A stretch of DNA of 41,127 nt from Sphingobacteriales bacterium (GCA_023251235.1 JAHEZE010000018.1:1-41127); one strand, 5' to 3'; positions 1 to 9,550 are shown, counted from the stretch's first letter. Notes: generated by a model not told the origin, from the sequence alone. Made by a program: numbers and translations.

Positions 1-2
1 GA

Positions 3-299
3 GTTGGCGGTCAAATGGATTTTATCCGTGGCGCTTCATTAAGTAATGGGGGTAAACCAATAATTGCAATTCCTTCCCGAACAGCAAAAGGCATATCCCG
101 GATTGTTGCTGTTTTAAAACCGGGAGCAGGGGTTGTTACAACCCGGGCCCATGTACATTATGTAGTAACTGAATATGGCATTGCTTATTTATTTGGAAAA
201 AATTTACGACAAAGAGCAAAAGCTCTGATAAATATTGCACATCCTGATGACAGGGGGGCTCTGGAGAAAAGTTGCCATGAACGATTTAAGATATTTTGA
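3..299 (+). CDS. Acetyl-CoA hydrolase / CoA-transferase family, C-terminal fragment
   Basis: The gene runs in from the left edge; the open frame begins at base 3 without its start and ends with TGA at 297-299. The visible 98 residues are the C-terminal end of the acetyl-CoA hydrolase / 4-hydroxybutyrate CoA-transferase family: a VGGQMDFIRGA segment, then GAGVVTTRAHVHYVVTEYG and an AYLFGKNLRQRA stretch, which are hallmark blocks of this family. Such enzymes move CoA between acetate and other short acyl-CoAs, or hydrolyse acetyl-CoA, in the cytoplasm. The exact substrate cannot be told from this fragment, and the catalytic glutamate lies upstream of the window. It converges on the next gene with only 2 bp between stop codons. 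Confidence 0.9.
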   Translation, partial: VGGQMDFIRGASLSNGGKPIIAIPSRTAKGISRIVAVLKPGAGVVTTRAHVHYVVTEYGIAYLFGKNLRQRAKALINIAHPDDRGALEKSCHERFKIF

Positions 300-301
300 A
301 T

Positions 302-2968
302 TCACAATTGTTCCTTCTCTGGGTTCATTTTATCATCATCCTCAGTTGGTCTTCCTGCCTCCTTGTTTTTTTGTTTTGGTTTCTTTTTCATCCATTCAGG
401 ATCTTTTTTCAACATTTGTACATCATCCAGTTTAGCAATATAAATACTACGGCCATGTGTACCCAATACAATTTCATTTTCCCTGGATTGAATCGCGATA
501 TCCTGAACAGGAACTGATTTTGGTAACCCATTATTCCACATCATAAAATTATTCCCGGCATCAAAACTTACATACAATCCACCATCGGTACCTACATAAA
601 GAATACTATCATCCTTTGGATCTTCACGTATTACATTCACTGGTTCGTTTGGTAAATCTTTACCTAACTGTTTCCAGCTTGCACCATAATCTTCGCTGAC
701 ATAAACATAAGGAGAAAAATTATCGAAGCGATAGCCATTCAATGTTATATACACTCTTGCTTCTTTATGTTGTGATGCCAGTACACGGCTTACCCACAAG
801 CCATGTGTCTGTAATTTGTAATTTATAATCTGTTTTTTAGAGCTTTTGGAAGGAACAGGCATAGTTTGATTCAACTGTTCCCAACTATATCCCCCATCTT
901 TCGTTAGATGAATATTCCCGTCATCAGTGCCGGTATAAATTAATCCAAACCTGCTTGGAGATTCAGAAATTGTTGTCAGCGTACCATAAGGAACATTACC
1001 TTCTTTTTTGCCATTGCTTAAATCACCTGTCATAGTAATCATAGTATCAGCTTTATTCATACTACGGTGAAAATGATTACTACCGAAATAAACGATATCC
1101 TGGTTATGTGGACTCAAAAGTATGGGCGATTGCCAGTTGAAACGAAAAGGAAATTCCCCTAATTGATGTCTGGGACTAATTCTTTTCGTCCCTTCTCTTG
1201 TTATACGATTGCTTCTTGCATAGCTTCCAAATTGCGAACCATAATAAACAGTTGCATTGTCTCTGGTATCAATCTGCACCTGCATACCATCACCTCCGCC
1301 AATATTTACTTCATTCCCGCTTGTTAAACCAAGACCGGTACCTCCAAAAAAATTTCGGCCTGTTTGCGAAGGAACATACCAAACACCATTATCCTGCAAT
1401 CCACCGTAAACATTATAGGGTTTTGCATTGTCAGTGGTTATTGCGTAGAACTGCCCTACTGCCGGAGTATTTGCTTTGAACCAAACTTCACCATCATCAT
1501 AAGTAATAAAACAACCTCCGTCATTTCCATTTATCAGATGAGAATCTTTTTTGGGATTAATCCATAATGCATGATGATCGCCATGTACATTATTTTTATC
1601 CATGCTCTTCCACGTTTTACCTCCATCAGTTGAAACTTGTGATGAAAAACCAAGGGCATAAACTTTATTTTCATTATAAGGCGACACATAAATTTTGGCA
1701 AAGTAATATCCATAAGTAAAAAATATGCCCACTTCTTTTTCATTTACTTTTTTCCAGCTTTGCCCGCCATTATCACTCCGGAATATTTCACAGCCGATAG
1801 GATCGGCTTCAAAACCGGTATTCACATTTAAATAATCATGTAGTACAGTGGGTTTATATTTATCTGCAGCTACCCAATCCTTCAGCATTTGGGCATTATA
1901 TTTTGGAAACATCCGGTTACGAAGAAGGAAGCTGTCTAATTTTTTATTTTCCAGCTGCGCAAATTTTTCTTTGGTTAAATCTTTTAAATCTTCCAGCCGG
2001 TAAATTGAAGTATCTTTTTTTGCAGTGTCGGGTTTGTTATTTTGATTATCCAGAATAGCATATACAATCTGCGGATTTTTCGGATATACTGCCAGACCAA
2101 TTCTTCCAATTCCATCTCCCGTTGGAAAACCTGAGCCATCCATGGTTACTAATTTCCAGTTATTACCTCCATCTGTACTTTTATAAATGCCACTGGTTTT
2201 ACCGCCTTCTTCAAAATTCCATGCACTGCGGGTACGGTACCATGCAGCTGCATAAAGCTCATCAGGATTTTTTGGATTAATATCCATTTCTACAGCGCCG
2301 GTGTTTTCATCAATATACAGAGTTTGTTTCCATGTTTTGCCACCATCAGTTGTTTTATAAACTCCTCTTTCTTTATTTGGAGAAAATAAATGTCCCAGCG
2401 CCGCTATCCATACTGTATTTTCATCAGTTGGGTGCAAAAGAATTTTTCCAATATGATGTGATTCCGGTAGTCCAAGATAATCCCAGCTTTTACCATTGTT
2501 GATGCTTTTATATATCCCGATTCCTGAATAGGAAGAACGGCTGCTGTTCACTTCACCTGTTCCTATCCATATAATTTTCTTTGACCAGTTGACTGCAATA
2601 TCACCAATGGTTAATATATCTTCTGAATCAAAAATTGGCGTAAAAGAAAGGCCATTATTTTTTGTGTACCATAAACCACCCGAAGCATAGGCTACATAAA
2701 ATTCGGTTGGATCTTCGGGATTAGCCTCAATATCAACTACCCGGCCACTCATGGTTACCGGGCCTATATTTCTAAAAGGAATTTCATTCAGTAAAGATTT
2801 TTTTCCCAGTTCTTTTCTTTGTGCTATGGCTTTCATTCTTTCTTCCGCAGAAGTAGGAGCAACCTGGGCGAATAAACAAATTTGAAGATTTGTAAAAATG
2901 TATAAGAGTGATAAAATTGTAATTCTTTGGCGGAGAAATTTTAACAAGGCAAACATAATTGCAGTCAT
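302..2968 (-). CDS. Exported BNR/Asp-box repeat beta-propeller protein (VPS10/sortilin-like)
   Basis: An 888-residue protein with an N-terminal hydrophobic signal segment (about residues 15-34, ending in a likely FAQ cleavage site), so it is exported. The body is built of repeated Asp-box (BNR) motifs of the SxDxGxTW type, for example SINNGKSW near 155, TTDGGKTW near 206 and STDGGNNW near 264, with later copies such as STDGGKTW, TKDGGYSW and SEDYGASW. This pattern is that of WD40/YVTN/BNR-like and sortilin-type beta-propellers, commonly annotated in Bacteroidota as glycosyl hydrolase (BNR repeat). The C-terminus is a charged K/E/D-rich tail without an obvious type IX secretion domain. The catalytic role is unproven; sialidase-type active-site residues were not recognised, so a binding or scaffold role is equally possible. 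The ATG at 2968 starts right at the signal peptide. Confidence 0.85.
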   Translation of the reverse strand: MTAIMFALLKFLRQRITILSLLYIFTNLQICLFAQVAPTSAEERMKAIAQRKELGKKSLLNEIPFRNIGPVTMSGRVVDIEANPEDPTEFYVAYASGGLWYTKNNGLSFTPIFDSEDILTIGDIAVNWSKKIIWIGTGEVNSSRSSYSGIGIYKSINNGKSWDYLGLPESHHIGKILLHPTDENTVWIAALGHLFSPNKERGVYKTTDGGKTWKQTLYIDENTGAVEMDINPKNPDELYAAAWYRTRSAWNFEEGGKTSGIYKSTDGGNNWKLVTMDGSGFPTGDGIGRIGLAVYPKNPQIVYAILDNQNNKPDTAKKDTSIYRLEDLKDLTKEKFAQLENKKLDSFLLRNRMFPKYNAQMLKDWVAADKYKPTVLHDYLNVNTGFEADPIGCEIFRSDNGGQSWKKVNEKEVGIFFTYGYYFAKIYVSPYNENKVYALGFSSQVSTDGGKTWKSMDKNNVHGDHHALWINPKKDSHLINGNDGGCFITYDDGEVWFKANTPAVGQFYAITTDNAKPYNVYGGLQDNGVWYVPSQTGRNFFGGTGLGLTSGNEVNIGGGDGMQVQIDTRDNATVYYGSQFGSYARSNRITREGTKRISPRHQLGEFPFRFNWQSPILLSPHNQDIVYFGSNHFHRSMNKADTMITMTGDLSNGKKEGNVPYGTLTTISESPSRFGLIYTGTDDGNIHLTKDGGYSWEQLNQTMPVPSKSSKKQIINYKLQTHGLWVSRVLASQHKEARVYITLNGYRFDNFSPYVYVSEDYGASWKQLGKDLPNEPVNVIREDPKDDSILYVGTDGGLYVSFDAGNNFMMWNNGLPKSVPVQDIAIQSRENEIVLGTHGRSIYIAKLDDVQMLKKDPEWMKKKPKQKNKEAGRPTEDDDKMNPEKEQL

Positions 2969-2986
2969 TTTTCGTTATTAATTTTG
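2959..2986 (+). promoter_or_regulatory. Predicted Bacteroidota-type promoter for the MORN-like gene
   Basis: TTG at 2959-2961 is followed after 17 bp by TAATTTTG at 2979-2986, an exact TAnnTTTG -7 box. Transcription would start near 2993, which puts the upstream candidate start at 2984 before the transcript and supports the ATG at 3047. The -35-like half lies over the first codons of the divergent BNR gene. Confidence 0.5.
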
Positions 2987-3046
2987 GTCTGTTTCGCTTT
3001 TCGCCAAAAATTCATGGCTTATAGCTATGTTTCAAACTTACTAACA

Positions 3047-3742
3047 ATGCGGTATATTCTGTTTTTATTTCTTCTTATTTCCATCAACGGTTACGGCCAG
3101 TGTCAAACTTTTATTATTGGTGCAAAAGGAGATACACTGAATTGTACTGATATGAAAGGGAAAAAGCAGGGGAGATGGGTAAATGAAATGCCTGCTTTGC
3201 GGGGCGAGCCGGGATATGAGGAACAGGGGATTTATTTAAATGATAAAAAAGAAGGGCAATGGCAACAATTTACCCTCGATGGGGATTTGCTGGCAATCGA
3301 AAACTACCGATGGGGAAATAAAAATGGCCGCTGCCAGTATTTTACTAAAGTGGGACAGCCGCTTCGCGAAGAAAGCTGGAAAGCCGTAAACCCTGAAAAT
3401 CCTTATGACACGGTTGATGTATACGACCTTCACGATCCTACTAAAGTAACTAACAGGGTGGTGGTGAAATTAGATGGATTTACTTTGCGCCATGGTACCT
3501 GGAAATATTATGACCCTGATTATGGAACCATTACAAAAACTGAACAATATCATTTGGATAAACTTCGTACTGAAACAGATGATCTGGCTCCAATTGATAT
3601 CAGTATCGGTGGGAATAACAAAGCAGCATCTGATACCTCATCTAAAAAATCATCAGCCAAACCAAAAGCAGTACTGGAATATGAAAAAAAGAATGCAGGA
3701 AAGAAAAAAGTAAAGACCAGGGATGGGCAAACAGGTTATTAA
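3047..3742 (+). CDS. Exported MORN/YwqK-like repeat protein
   Basis: A 231-residue protein taken from ATG 3047, which opens a clear signal peptide (MRYILFLFLLISINGYGQ). The mature part has tandem segments of the type GxKxGxW / GxRxGxWxxY: KKQGRWVNE, KKEGQWQQFTLDG, NKNGRCQYF and LRHGTWKYYDPD. This spacing resembles MORN-variant repeats of the YwqK family, common exported or periplasmic proteins of unknown role in Bacteroidota. The C-terminal 40 residues are lysine/serine-rich and probably disordered. An upstream in-frame ATG at 2984 would add 21 non-signal-like residues and falls inside the predicted promoter, so it was not used. The gene ends in a bidirectional terminator shared with the convergent peptidase gene. 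The YwqK antitoxin label used in databases for this repeat is not supported here, as no toxin partner is present. Confidence 0.75.
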   Translation: MRYILFLFLLISINGYGQCQTFIIGAKGDTLNCTDMKGKKQGRWVNEMPALRGEPGYEEQGIYLNDKKEGQWQQFTLDGDLLAIENYRWGNKNGRCQYFTKVGQPLREESWKAVNPENPYDTVDVYDLHDPTKVTNRVVVKLDGFTLRHGTWKYYDPDYGTITKTEQYHLDKLRTETDDLAPIDISIGGNNKAASDTSSKKSSAKPKAVLEYEKKNAGKKKVKTRDGQTGY

Positions 3743-3773
3743 AAGAATGAAGGGCATTAAAATATTTTTAAAT

Positions 3774-3807
3774 TAAAAGCCATTCCGGATTATCGGAATG
3801 GCTTTTA
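3774..3807. terminator. Bidirectional intrinsic terminator
   Basis: A perfect 14-bp stem (3774-3787 pairing with 3794-3807) closes a 6-nt loop GATTAT. The stem has A-rich and T-rich outer ends flanking an AGCCATTCCG core, so it works as a terminator in both directions. It sits between the convergent genes ending at 3742 and 3826. Confidence 0.9.
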
Positions 3808-3825
3808 TTATTAAGTCAATTGTTT

Positions 3826-6210
3826 TTAGAATGCTTTTTTCTCTTGTGCTTTTTGCATTGGATTAATACCTGGCGCCGGCAGCACACCTTGTTTTTGTTT
3901 AAATAATTTAAACTTACTCGGCTCGGCAATATTCCCGTAGGTATTATTGCTTTCGTTTATATCTGCTGTTTCTCTGTAAGGATCCAGTTTTACAGAGGCA
4001 ACTTCTTTGTCTTTCATAAAAGTTTTTATTACTTTATTCTCATTCTTCCGCCACACCTGTGCAGGAATTCTTTCGATTTCCTTTGTTCCATCTTTATAAG
4101 TCCACTCAAGAATAATAGGCATCACCAGACCGCCTTTATTACTAAATGTAATTTCATAAAGATTCTTATCAGCATATTTTTGTTTTCCGGCTTCATCCAT
4201 CAGTTCAGTTTGTGCCCTTACTGTTACCGGATATTTTGTTGAATCGTACTTTGCAATTTCACGGTCATACTTCCAGTAAAAATCACGAAGACTTGTATCC
4301 TTATCAGTTACAAACACAATATTTTTATCTCCTTTATTCCTGATTTTTGAAATATCCTCAAAAGCATTTACAGCAGGTTTAGGCAAATTTCTCATCACTA
4401 CTGAATCATTTACCTGCGGCGGCATTGAAACAAAATCAGGTTTAGCATGTTTTATTGTATCTATCGAGATATCACATGCATCTGTGCCATAAAACCATCC
4501 TCTCCAGAACCAATCAAGATCTTCACCGGTTGCATCTTCCAGTGTACGGAATAAATCAGCGGGTGTAGGGTGCTTGAATGCCCATCTTTTCGCATATTCA
4601 CGGAAGGCATTATCAAATAATTCACGACCTACAATTGTTTCTCTTAAAATATTCAGGCCTGTTGCTACTTTAGAATATGCATTTGCACCAAAGTTATTAA
4701 TGTTTTCAGAGTTGGTCATGATGGGTTCCAACTGATCCTTTGGTAATTTCATATAATCAGTAATAGACCATGCAGGCCCGCCATTGGATGGGAATTTATT
4801 ATCCCAAAGTTCCTGTGCCAGATATTGCATGTAAGAATTTAATCCTTCATCCATCCATGTCCATTGGCGTTCATCACTGTTTATAATCATTGGGAAAAAA
4901 GTATGACCTACTTCATGAATGATAACAAGTATGGCTGCATTTTTTGCTCCCTCTGTGTAAGTACCGTCTTTTTCTGCACGCCCGGGGTTAAAACAAATCA
5001 TTGGGTATTCCATTCCATTGGCAGCTTCCACACTTACAGCGCTTGGATAAGGATAAGGTATTGAAAACTTTGAATAAGTTTTTACTGTATGTGCTACTGC
5101 TTTGGTAGAAATTTTACTGTAGATTGGATATGCTTCTTTTGCATAATAGCTCATCGTCATTACTTTCTTTCCTTCTACATTTGTAGCCATTGCATCCCAA
5201 ACAAATCTTCTGGAACTTGTCCATGCAAAATCACGAACGTTATCCGCTTTGTAAACCCATGTTTTCTTTTCAGTACTTTTTTGCTTTGATGCATTCAACG
5301 CTTCATCCAGTGTAACAATTTGAACAGGTTCGCTTGCAGTTTGTGCTTTGTTCCATCTGGTCATTTGTGTTGGTGTTAATACTTGTGGATAATTCTGGCA
5401 AAGTCCGGTACCGCCAACAATATGATCAGCAGGCACAGTCATTTGCACTCTAAAATTTCCAAAGCTTAATGTAAATTCTCCAGTACCGGTAAACTGATGA
5501 TTTTGCCAGCCAATTTCATCACCATACTTGCACATACGGGGATACCATTGTGCCATTGTATAGATATTATTATCATCTTCCGGGAAATTTTCATAACCGC
5601 CCCGTGCACCTCCGAATCTTAAGAAATCCATTCGATTGGCAAGTCTATAATTCCAGTCAATTTTAAAGCTGATTTGCTGGCCCGGTTTTAACGGAGTTGA
5701 CAAATCAATTTTCATCATTGTTTTATTAATTACATAAGGAAGTGCTTTACCAGCCACGTCAGTAAGTTTTAAAATATTTACACCATAACCATTATCACTT
5801 CTTTTTTCTTCAAAGCGGTCAAGGGTTTTATCAGTGGCCTGTTGGGGAAGGGTATTTTGAGTTTGATAATTTGCATTATTGACCGTACTGTGCTGGTTCT
5901 CGTCCAGCTGCATCCATAAATAAGTAAGCACATCAGGGGAGTTGTTGAAATAAGTGATTGTTTCGGAACCATTCAGTTTATTATTAGCTTCGTCCAATTC
6001 GCATTTAATGTCATAGTCGGCCCTCATTTGCCAGTATTTAGAACCAGGGGCGCCACTCGCTGTGCGATATTCGTTTGGAGTTGGCAATATAGTACCAAGC
6101 TGCTCAAATTTATTAGCATGATTACTCACTGCATTGTTCTGTATGTTTTGCGCAAATGAAAAACTGCATACACAGAAAAAAAATGTGAGAATTAAAAAGA
6201 TACTTTTCAT
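3826..6210 (-). CDS. Exported M1-family zinc metallopeptidase
   Basis: A 794-residue protein with a signal peptide (residues 1-20, ending FAQ). The gluzincin motif is complete: HEVGH at 432-436 with the third zinc ligand E455 in WMDEG, the HExxH-X18-E pattern of M1 aminopeptidases. An NGMEYPM segment near 398-404 corresponds to the family's GxMEN exopeptidase motif, with tyrosine replacing asparagine. Y512 in NAYSK is the likely catalytic tyrosine. The N-terminal part is the usual beta-sandwich. It would cleave N-terminal residues from peptides in the periplasm or at the cell surface. It lies 53 bp downstream of the HupE-like gene on the same strand, so the two may be co-transcribed. Confidence 0.93.
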   Translation of the reverse strand: MKSIFLILTFFFCVCSFSFAQNIQNNAVSNHANKFEQLGTILPTPNEYRTASGAPGSKYWQMRADYDIKCELDEANNKLNGSETITYFNNSPDVLTYLWMQLDENQHSTVNNANYQTQNTLPQQATDKTLDRFEEKRSDNGYGVNILKLTDVAGKALPYVINKTMMKIDLSTPLKPGQQISFKIDWNYRLANRMDFLRFGGARGGYENFPEDDNNIYTMAQWYPRMCKYGDEIGWQNHQFTGTGEFTLSFGNFRVQMTVPADHIVGGTGLCQNYPQVLTPTQMTRWNKAQTASEPVQIVTLDEALNASKQKSTEKKTWVYKADNVRDFAWTSSRRFVWDAMATNVEGKKVMTMSYYAKEAYPIYSKISTKAVAHTVKTYSKFSIPYPYPSAVSVEAANGMEYPMICFNPGRAEKDGTYTEGAKNAAILVIIHEVGHTFFPMIINSDERQWTWMDEGLNSYMQYLAQELWDNKFPSNGGPAWSITDYMKLPKDQLEPIMTNSENINNFGANAYSKVATGLNILRETIVGRELFDNAFREYAKRWAFKHPTPADLFRTLEDATGEDLDWFWRGWFYGTDACDISIDTIKHAKPDFVSMPPQVNDSVVMRNLPKPAVNAFEDISKIRNKGDKNIVFVTDKDTSLRDFYWKYDREIAKYDSTKYPVTVRAQTELMDEAGKQKYADKNLYEITFSNKGGLVMPIILEWTYKDGTKEIERIPAQVWRKNENKVIKTFMKDKEVASVKLDPYRETADINESNNTYGNIAEPSKFKLFKQKQGVLPAPGINPMQKAQEKKAF

Positions 6211-6263
6211 TTTGTTTTAATTTTTATTTATTAAAATTTAGTTTAACTATTGTTTTGTTCAAT

Positions 6264-6842
6264 TTACCATGGCCATCTATGAATGGCAGTTACTAAAGCG
6301 ATACTAAAAGCACAGGCGGAAGCAAATATTACCCACTCCCTTCTGTTAGTTCTTAAAATATTTAATATTAAAAAAGAACTAATAAGTATTACAAGTACCA
6401 CTATTATTTGCCCAGCTTCCAGTCCCACATTAAATCCAAATAACCCCCAGCCAAGACTTTGATCACTTGCCAGCGCAACACGAATACTGTTGGCAAAACC
6501 TAACCCATGTATTAATCCAAAAAACAAAGCAAGAAAATAATTGATACGGATTGTTTTAGGGGTAAATTTTTTCAGAAATAAATTAGAAAGAGCGGTTACG
6601 ATAATAGTGCAGGGTATCAGAAATTCAACCCACCTGCTGCTGATCACTACCAATTCTTTTACACTTAAAAAAAGTGTGATTGAATGACCGACCGTAAAAG
6701 CCGTTACAAGTATGAGTACCTGTCTCCAGTCACGGATAACATAAATGGCCGCTAATGCTAAAATAAAAAGCTGATGATCCAATGCCCCGGCACTGATAAT
6801 ATGTTTCCAGCCAAACTTGAAATAAAATGAAAAATCATCCAT
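6264..6842 (-). CDS. HupE/UreJ-like membrane protein
   Basis: A 192-residue protein with about five to six membrane segments. The N-terminal motif GWKHIISAGALDH (G11, H14, D22, H23) is the GxxH-x(7)-DH signature of the HupE/UreJ_2 family, followed by FTVGHSITL and LIHGLGFANS, further conserved histidine-containing helices. In other bacteria HupE/UreJ proteins are linked to nickel or cobalt uptake for hydrogenase and urease. No hydrogenase or urease gene is present here, so the metal role is family knowledge only. It precedes the M1 peptidase on the same strand and is divergent from the DUF6702 gene at 6948. Confidence 0.85.
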   Translation of the reverse strand: MDDFSFYFKFGWKHIISAGALDHQLFILALAAIYVIRDWRQVLILVTAFTVGHSITLFLSVKELVVISSRWVEFLIPCTIIVTALSNLFLKKFTPKTIRINYFLALFFGLIHGLGFANSIRVALASDQSLGWGLFGFNVGLEAGQIIVVLVILISSFLILNILRTNRREWVIFASACAFSIALVTAIHRWPW

Positions 6843-6947
6843 AATTCCTGTTAATCCGGGTGCTGAGAATTTGATCCTTTCACAGCTAGGTTTTGCCGGG
6901 CATCAAAATAATGCAGACTTTTGCCACGGAAAAAATTAATTTGGCTA

Positions 6948-7493
6948 ATGGCAACATTGCTCTATAAATGGTGTGTTTTACCCCTGTTATTATCCGGATT
7001 ATTGATGAGCGGTGGGGTGAATGAAAATTCAACCAACATTAACGCGGAAGAAGCACATCCTGTTCACATCAGCACAGTGGAAATTGATCATAATGAAACG
7101 GATAAAACGCTGGAGCTTACCTGTAAAATTTTCTGGGATGATTTTGAGAAAATTCTGGCACAGAATAATAAAACCAAAGTGGACCTTTTAGATGCCGGTA
7201 AGAAAACAGAAAATAATAAATGGATTGCTGATTATATTATTAAGCATCTTCAGATAAATGTTGATGGCAAAGCAGTGTCATTGGGTTTTGTAGGTTTTGA
7301 AAAAGAGGATGTGGTGATTTTTTCTTACCTGCAGGTTGATAATATTCCTTCCGTTAAAAAAATTTCAGTTACTGATAACATTATGCATGATATGTTTGAT
7401 GACCAGGTTGAAATTATTCATGTAATAGTAAAGGGAAACAGGCAGAGTACAAAACTGGAGTATCCGAATAAGGAAGCTTCATTTAGTTTTTAA
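6948..7493 (+). CDS. DUF6702 family exported protein
   Basis: A 181-residue protein starting at the ATG at 6948; a TTG nine codons upstream is less likely. Residues 4-20 form a hydrophobic export signal. The mature part starts with AHPVHISTVEIDHNETDKTLE, then CKIFWDDFE, which matches the DUF6702 pattern (HPxHVSxxEIxxN...KIFxDDFE) found across Bacteroidota. The fold is probably beta-rich and the function is unknown. It is divergent from the HupE-like gene, 105 bp away, and convergent with the CNNM gene. No terminator hairpin was seen in the 22-bp gap after the stop. Confidence 0.8.
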   Translation: MATLLYKWCVLPLLLSGLLMSGGVNENSTNINAEEAHPVHISTVEIDHNETDKTLELTCKIFWDDFEKILAQNNKTKVDLLDAGKKTENNKWIADYIIKHLQINVDGKAVSLGFVGFEKEDVVIFSYLQVDNIPSVKKISVTDNIMHDMFDDQVEIIHVIVKGNRQSTKLEYPNKEASFSF

Positions 7494-7515
7494 ATTGCTG
7501 AATACGGGTAGTTAC

Positions 7516-8811
7516 TTACTCTTCCATATCCTCTCTTAATTCTTCGCTGATTTTTACCAGCACTTTATCTATACGATGGCCATCCATATCTATAATTTCA
7601 AAAGTAAATCCTTTCCATTCAAATTTGTCTCCTGTATGTGGGATACGTTCCAGCTCATGTAATATAAAGCCGGCCAGTGTATCAAATTCATGTTCCCCTT
7701 CATTCAGCCATTCGGCTTTATCAAACCGGGTAAGAAAATTGTAAAAAGGGATCTGGGCATCTACTAAAAAACTACCATCTTCTCTTTCATTTACTTCATA
7801 GTCCGTCACATCTGGTTGAGGAATATCTCCAACAATTGCTTCTAAAATATCGTTAAGTGTTATCATTCCCTGCAAAGTGCCATATTCATCAACGATGAAA
7901 CAGGAATGTTGTTTTGTTTGTTTAATTTTTTCCAGCACCTGGTAGGCAGTATTGTTTTCAGGAACAAACATAGCCGGCGTCATGATCTGTTTAAACAAGG
8001 TCATATCATCAGTAACATAAAGGTCTTTGATGGAAACAATGCCTTTAATATTATCTATTTCTCCATCACAAATCGGATATACAGAATGTGGTTCTCCAAT
8101 AATCTTCTCTTTAATTTTTTCTTCGTTGTCTTCAAGATCAAACCAGATGATATCGCTGCGGTGGGTCATCAAAGAAGTAATGTTGCGATCGCCCAGGTGA
8201 AATATCCTTTCAATCATTTCTCTTTCTTCCTCTTCTATCGTTCCGGCTTCAGTGCCTTCGGTAATCATCGTTTTTATTTCTTCTTCTGTTACCGCATCAT
8301 CTTTATTTTTTTTAATATTAAAAATATGAAAGAAAAGATGGCTTACTTTATTGAGCAACCATACGATGGGATGCGTAAAGTTTGCAAATACCTTCATAGG
8401 TATTGCTACCGCTTTTGCAATACGTTCAGCTCTTAATAAACCGATTTGCTTTGGAATAAGCTCACCAAAAATGATGGTAAGGAATGTAACAATGATTACA
8501 ATAATGGTGGTAGCAATGGTATGTGCATAGGGGATTAAAAAATTAAATTTCTCAATGGCAGGTTGCAAATAAACTCCGAAACGTTCACCTGAATAGACAC
8601 CGGTTAAGATGGCAATCAGTGTAATTCCTATTTGTGCAGCGGAAAGAAATATTTCCGGATTGTTGGAAAGGTCAAGAGCCTTCCTTGCCCGTATGTCTCC
8701 CTTCTCTGCCAGCATTTCTAATCTTCCTTTCCGTGCAGACACCAGTGCAATTTCCGACATTACAAATAAACCATTGATGAATATTAAAATAAGCAGGATG
8801 ATTATCTCCAT
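7516..8811 (-). CDS. Hemolysin-family CNNM/CBS-domain transporter-like protein (CorC/TlyC type)
   Basis: A 431-residue protein with the full family order: a DUF21/CNNM membrane domain (about 1-195, three to four helices, with the conserved FVMSEIALVSARKGRLE segment at the start and SNNPEIFLSAAQIGITL in the middle), a pair of CBS domains (about 205-330), and a C-terminal CorC_HlyC domain (about 345-425). CNNM/CorC proteins take part in magnesium or other divalent-cation efflux, with the CBS pair binding adenine nucleotides. The old name hemolysin is historical. The gene lies 17 bp downstream of the PAP2 gene on the same strand, so co-transcription is likely. Confidence 0.93.
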   Translation of the reverse strand: MEIIILLILIFINGLFVMSEIALVSARKGRLEMLAEKGDIRARKALDLSNNPEIFLSAAQIGITLIAILTGVYSGERFGVYLQPAIEKFNFLIPYAHTIATTIIVIIVTFLTIIFGELIPKQIGLLRAERIAKAVAIPMKVFANFTHPIVWLLNKVSHLFFHIFNIKKNKDDAVTEEEIKTMITEGTEAGTIEEEEREMIERIFHLGDRNITSLMTHRSDIIWFDLEDNEEKIKEKIIGEPHSVYPICDGEIDNIKGIVSIKDLYVTDDMTLFKQIMTPAMFVPENNTAYQVLEKIKQTKQHSCFIVDEYGTLQGMITLNDILEAIVGDIPQPDVTDYEVNEREDGSFLVDAQIPFYNFLTRFDKAEWLNEGEHEFDTLAGFILHELERIPHTGDKFEWKGFTFEIIDMDGHRIDKVLVKISEELREDMEE

Positions 8812-8828
8812 TAAAGAGGACTGGTTGG

Positions 8829-9434
8829 TTATTTACCGAAGTTAGCGAATCCAAATCGCTTGTTGAAAAACATACCCATGAATAAACCGAATACTATTCC
8901 TATTATTGCCCCGCCCAGCACATCAAAAGGATAGTGTACCCCAACATATACCTGTGAGTAGCTTATTACGGCTGCCCAAAGGAATGCAATCCATCCCCAG
9001 CCTTTGAAGTTTGATTTTGTTGTTAAAAAAAAGAAAGTAGCCATTCCAAAATGATTGGCAGCATGGGAAGATGTAAAACTAAAACCGCCCGAACACCGCG
9101 AAACAAGTAAACGGACATTTTCAAAAAAGTCAGGATCCTGACAGGGGCGAAGCCGTTCAAAAGCTTCTTTAAAAACTTTACTGCTAACGATATCAGTGAG
9201 AGAAACTGTACAAATAAACAATACAACCCACCACCAGCCCCGACCTTTAAAGTTAACGGTGAAGAATACAAGGAGAAAAAGATAAAGAGGCGCCCAATAA
9301 TAAGGTGTTCTCAGGAAAGGCATGATACTGTCGAAGAAAGGATTGCTTTGATGATTGTTTACCTGGATAAATAACCATTTGTCCCATTGATCAAGTTGTT
9401 GCAGGAAAGAAAGCTGAGTTTGGAGAAAAAACAT
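8829..9434 (-). CDS. PAP2-family membrane phosphatase
   Basis: A 201-residue integral membrane protein. The three phosphatase motifs are present: KEAFERLRP (KX6RP), SFTSSHAAN (the PSGH motif, with the histidine kept and P/G replaced) and SQVYVGVHYPFD (SRX5HX3D, with Q for R). About five helices surround them. Members dephosphorylate lipid phosphates such as phosphatidic acid or undecaprenyl pyrophosphate at the outer face of the inner membrane. The replaced arginine in motif 3 is a mild oddity. The ATG at 9434 was preferred to a TTG at 9458. The gene is divergent from the LTA-synthase-like gene and upstream of the CNNM gene. Confidence 0.9.
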   Translation of the reverse strand: MFFLQTQLSFLQQLDQWDKWLFIQVNNHQSNPFFDSIMPFLRTPYYWAPLYLFLLVFFTVNFKGRGWWWVVLFICTVSLTDIVSSKVFKEAFERLRPCQDPDFFENVRLLVSRCSGGFSFTSSHAANHFGMATFFFLTTKSNFKGWGWIAFLWAAVISYSQVYVGVHYPFDVLGGAIIGIVFGLFMGMFFNKRFGFANFGK

Positions 9435-9550
9435 TTGACAAAAATAGGGAACGGGCAAAAAATAAGTTAATGAAATTGCCCGTTAACAATAAATTGCCTT
9501 TTTTTGTACTCCTTATTTAAATCCAGCCCTTTCGACTACATATTAATTTT

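Noticed and set aside
7906-8436. 176-codon open frame antisense to the CNNM/CBS gene
   Set aside because: It lies fully inside a gene with intact CNNM, CBS and CorC domains; the translation is low-complexity (F/Y/N-rich) with no family pattern.
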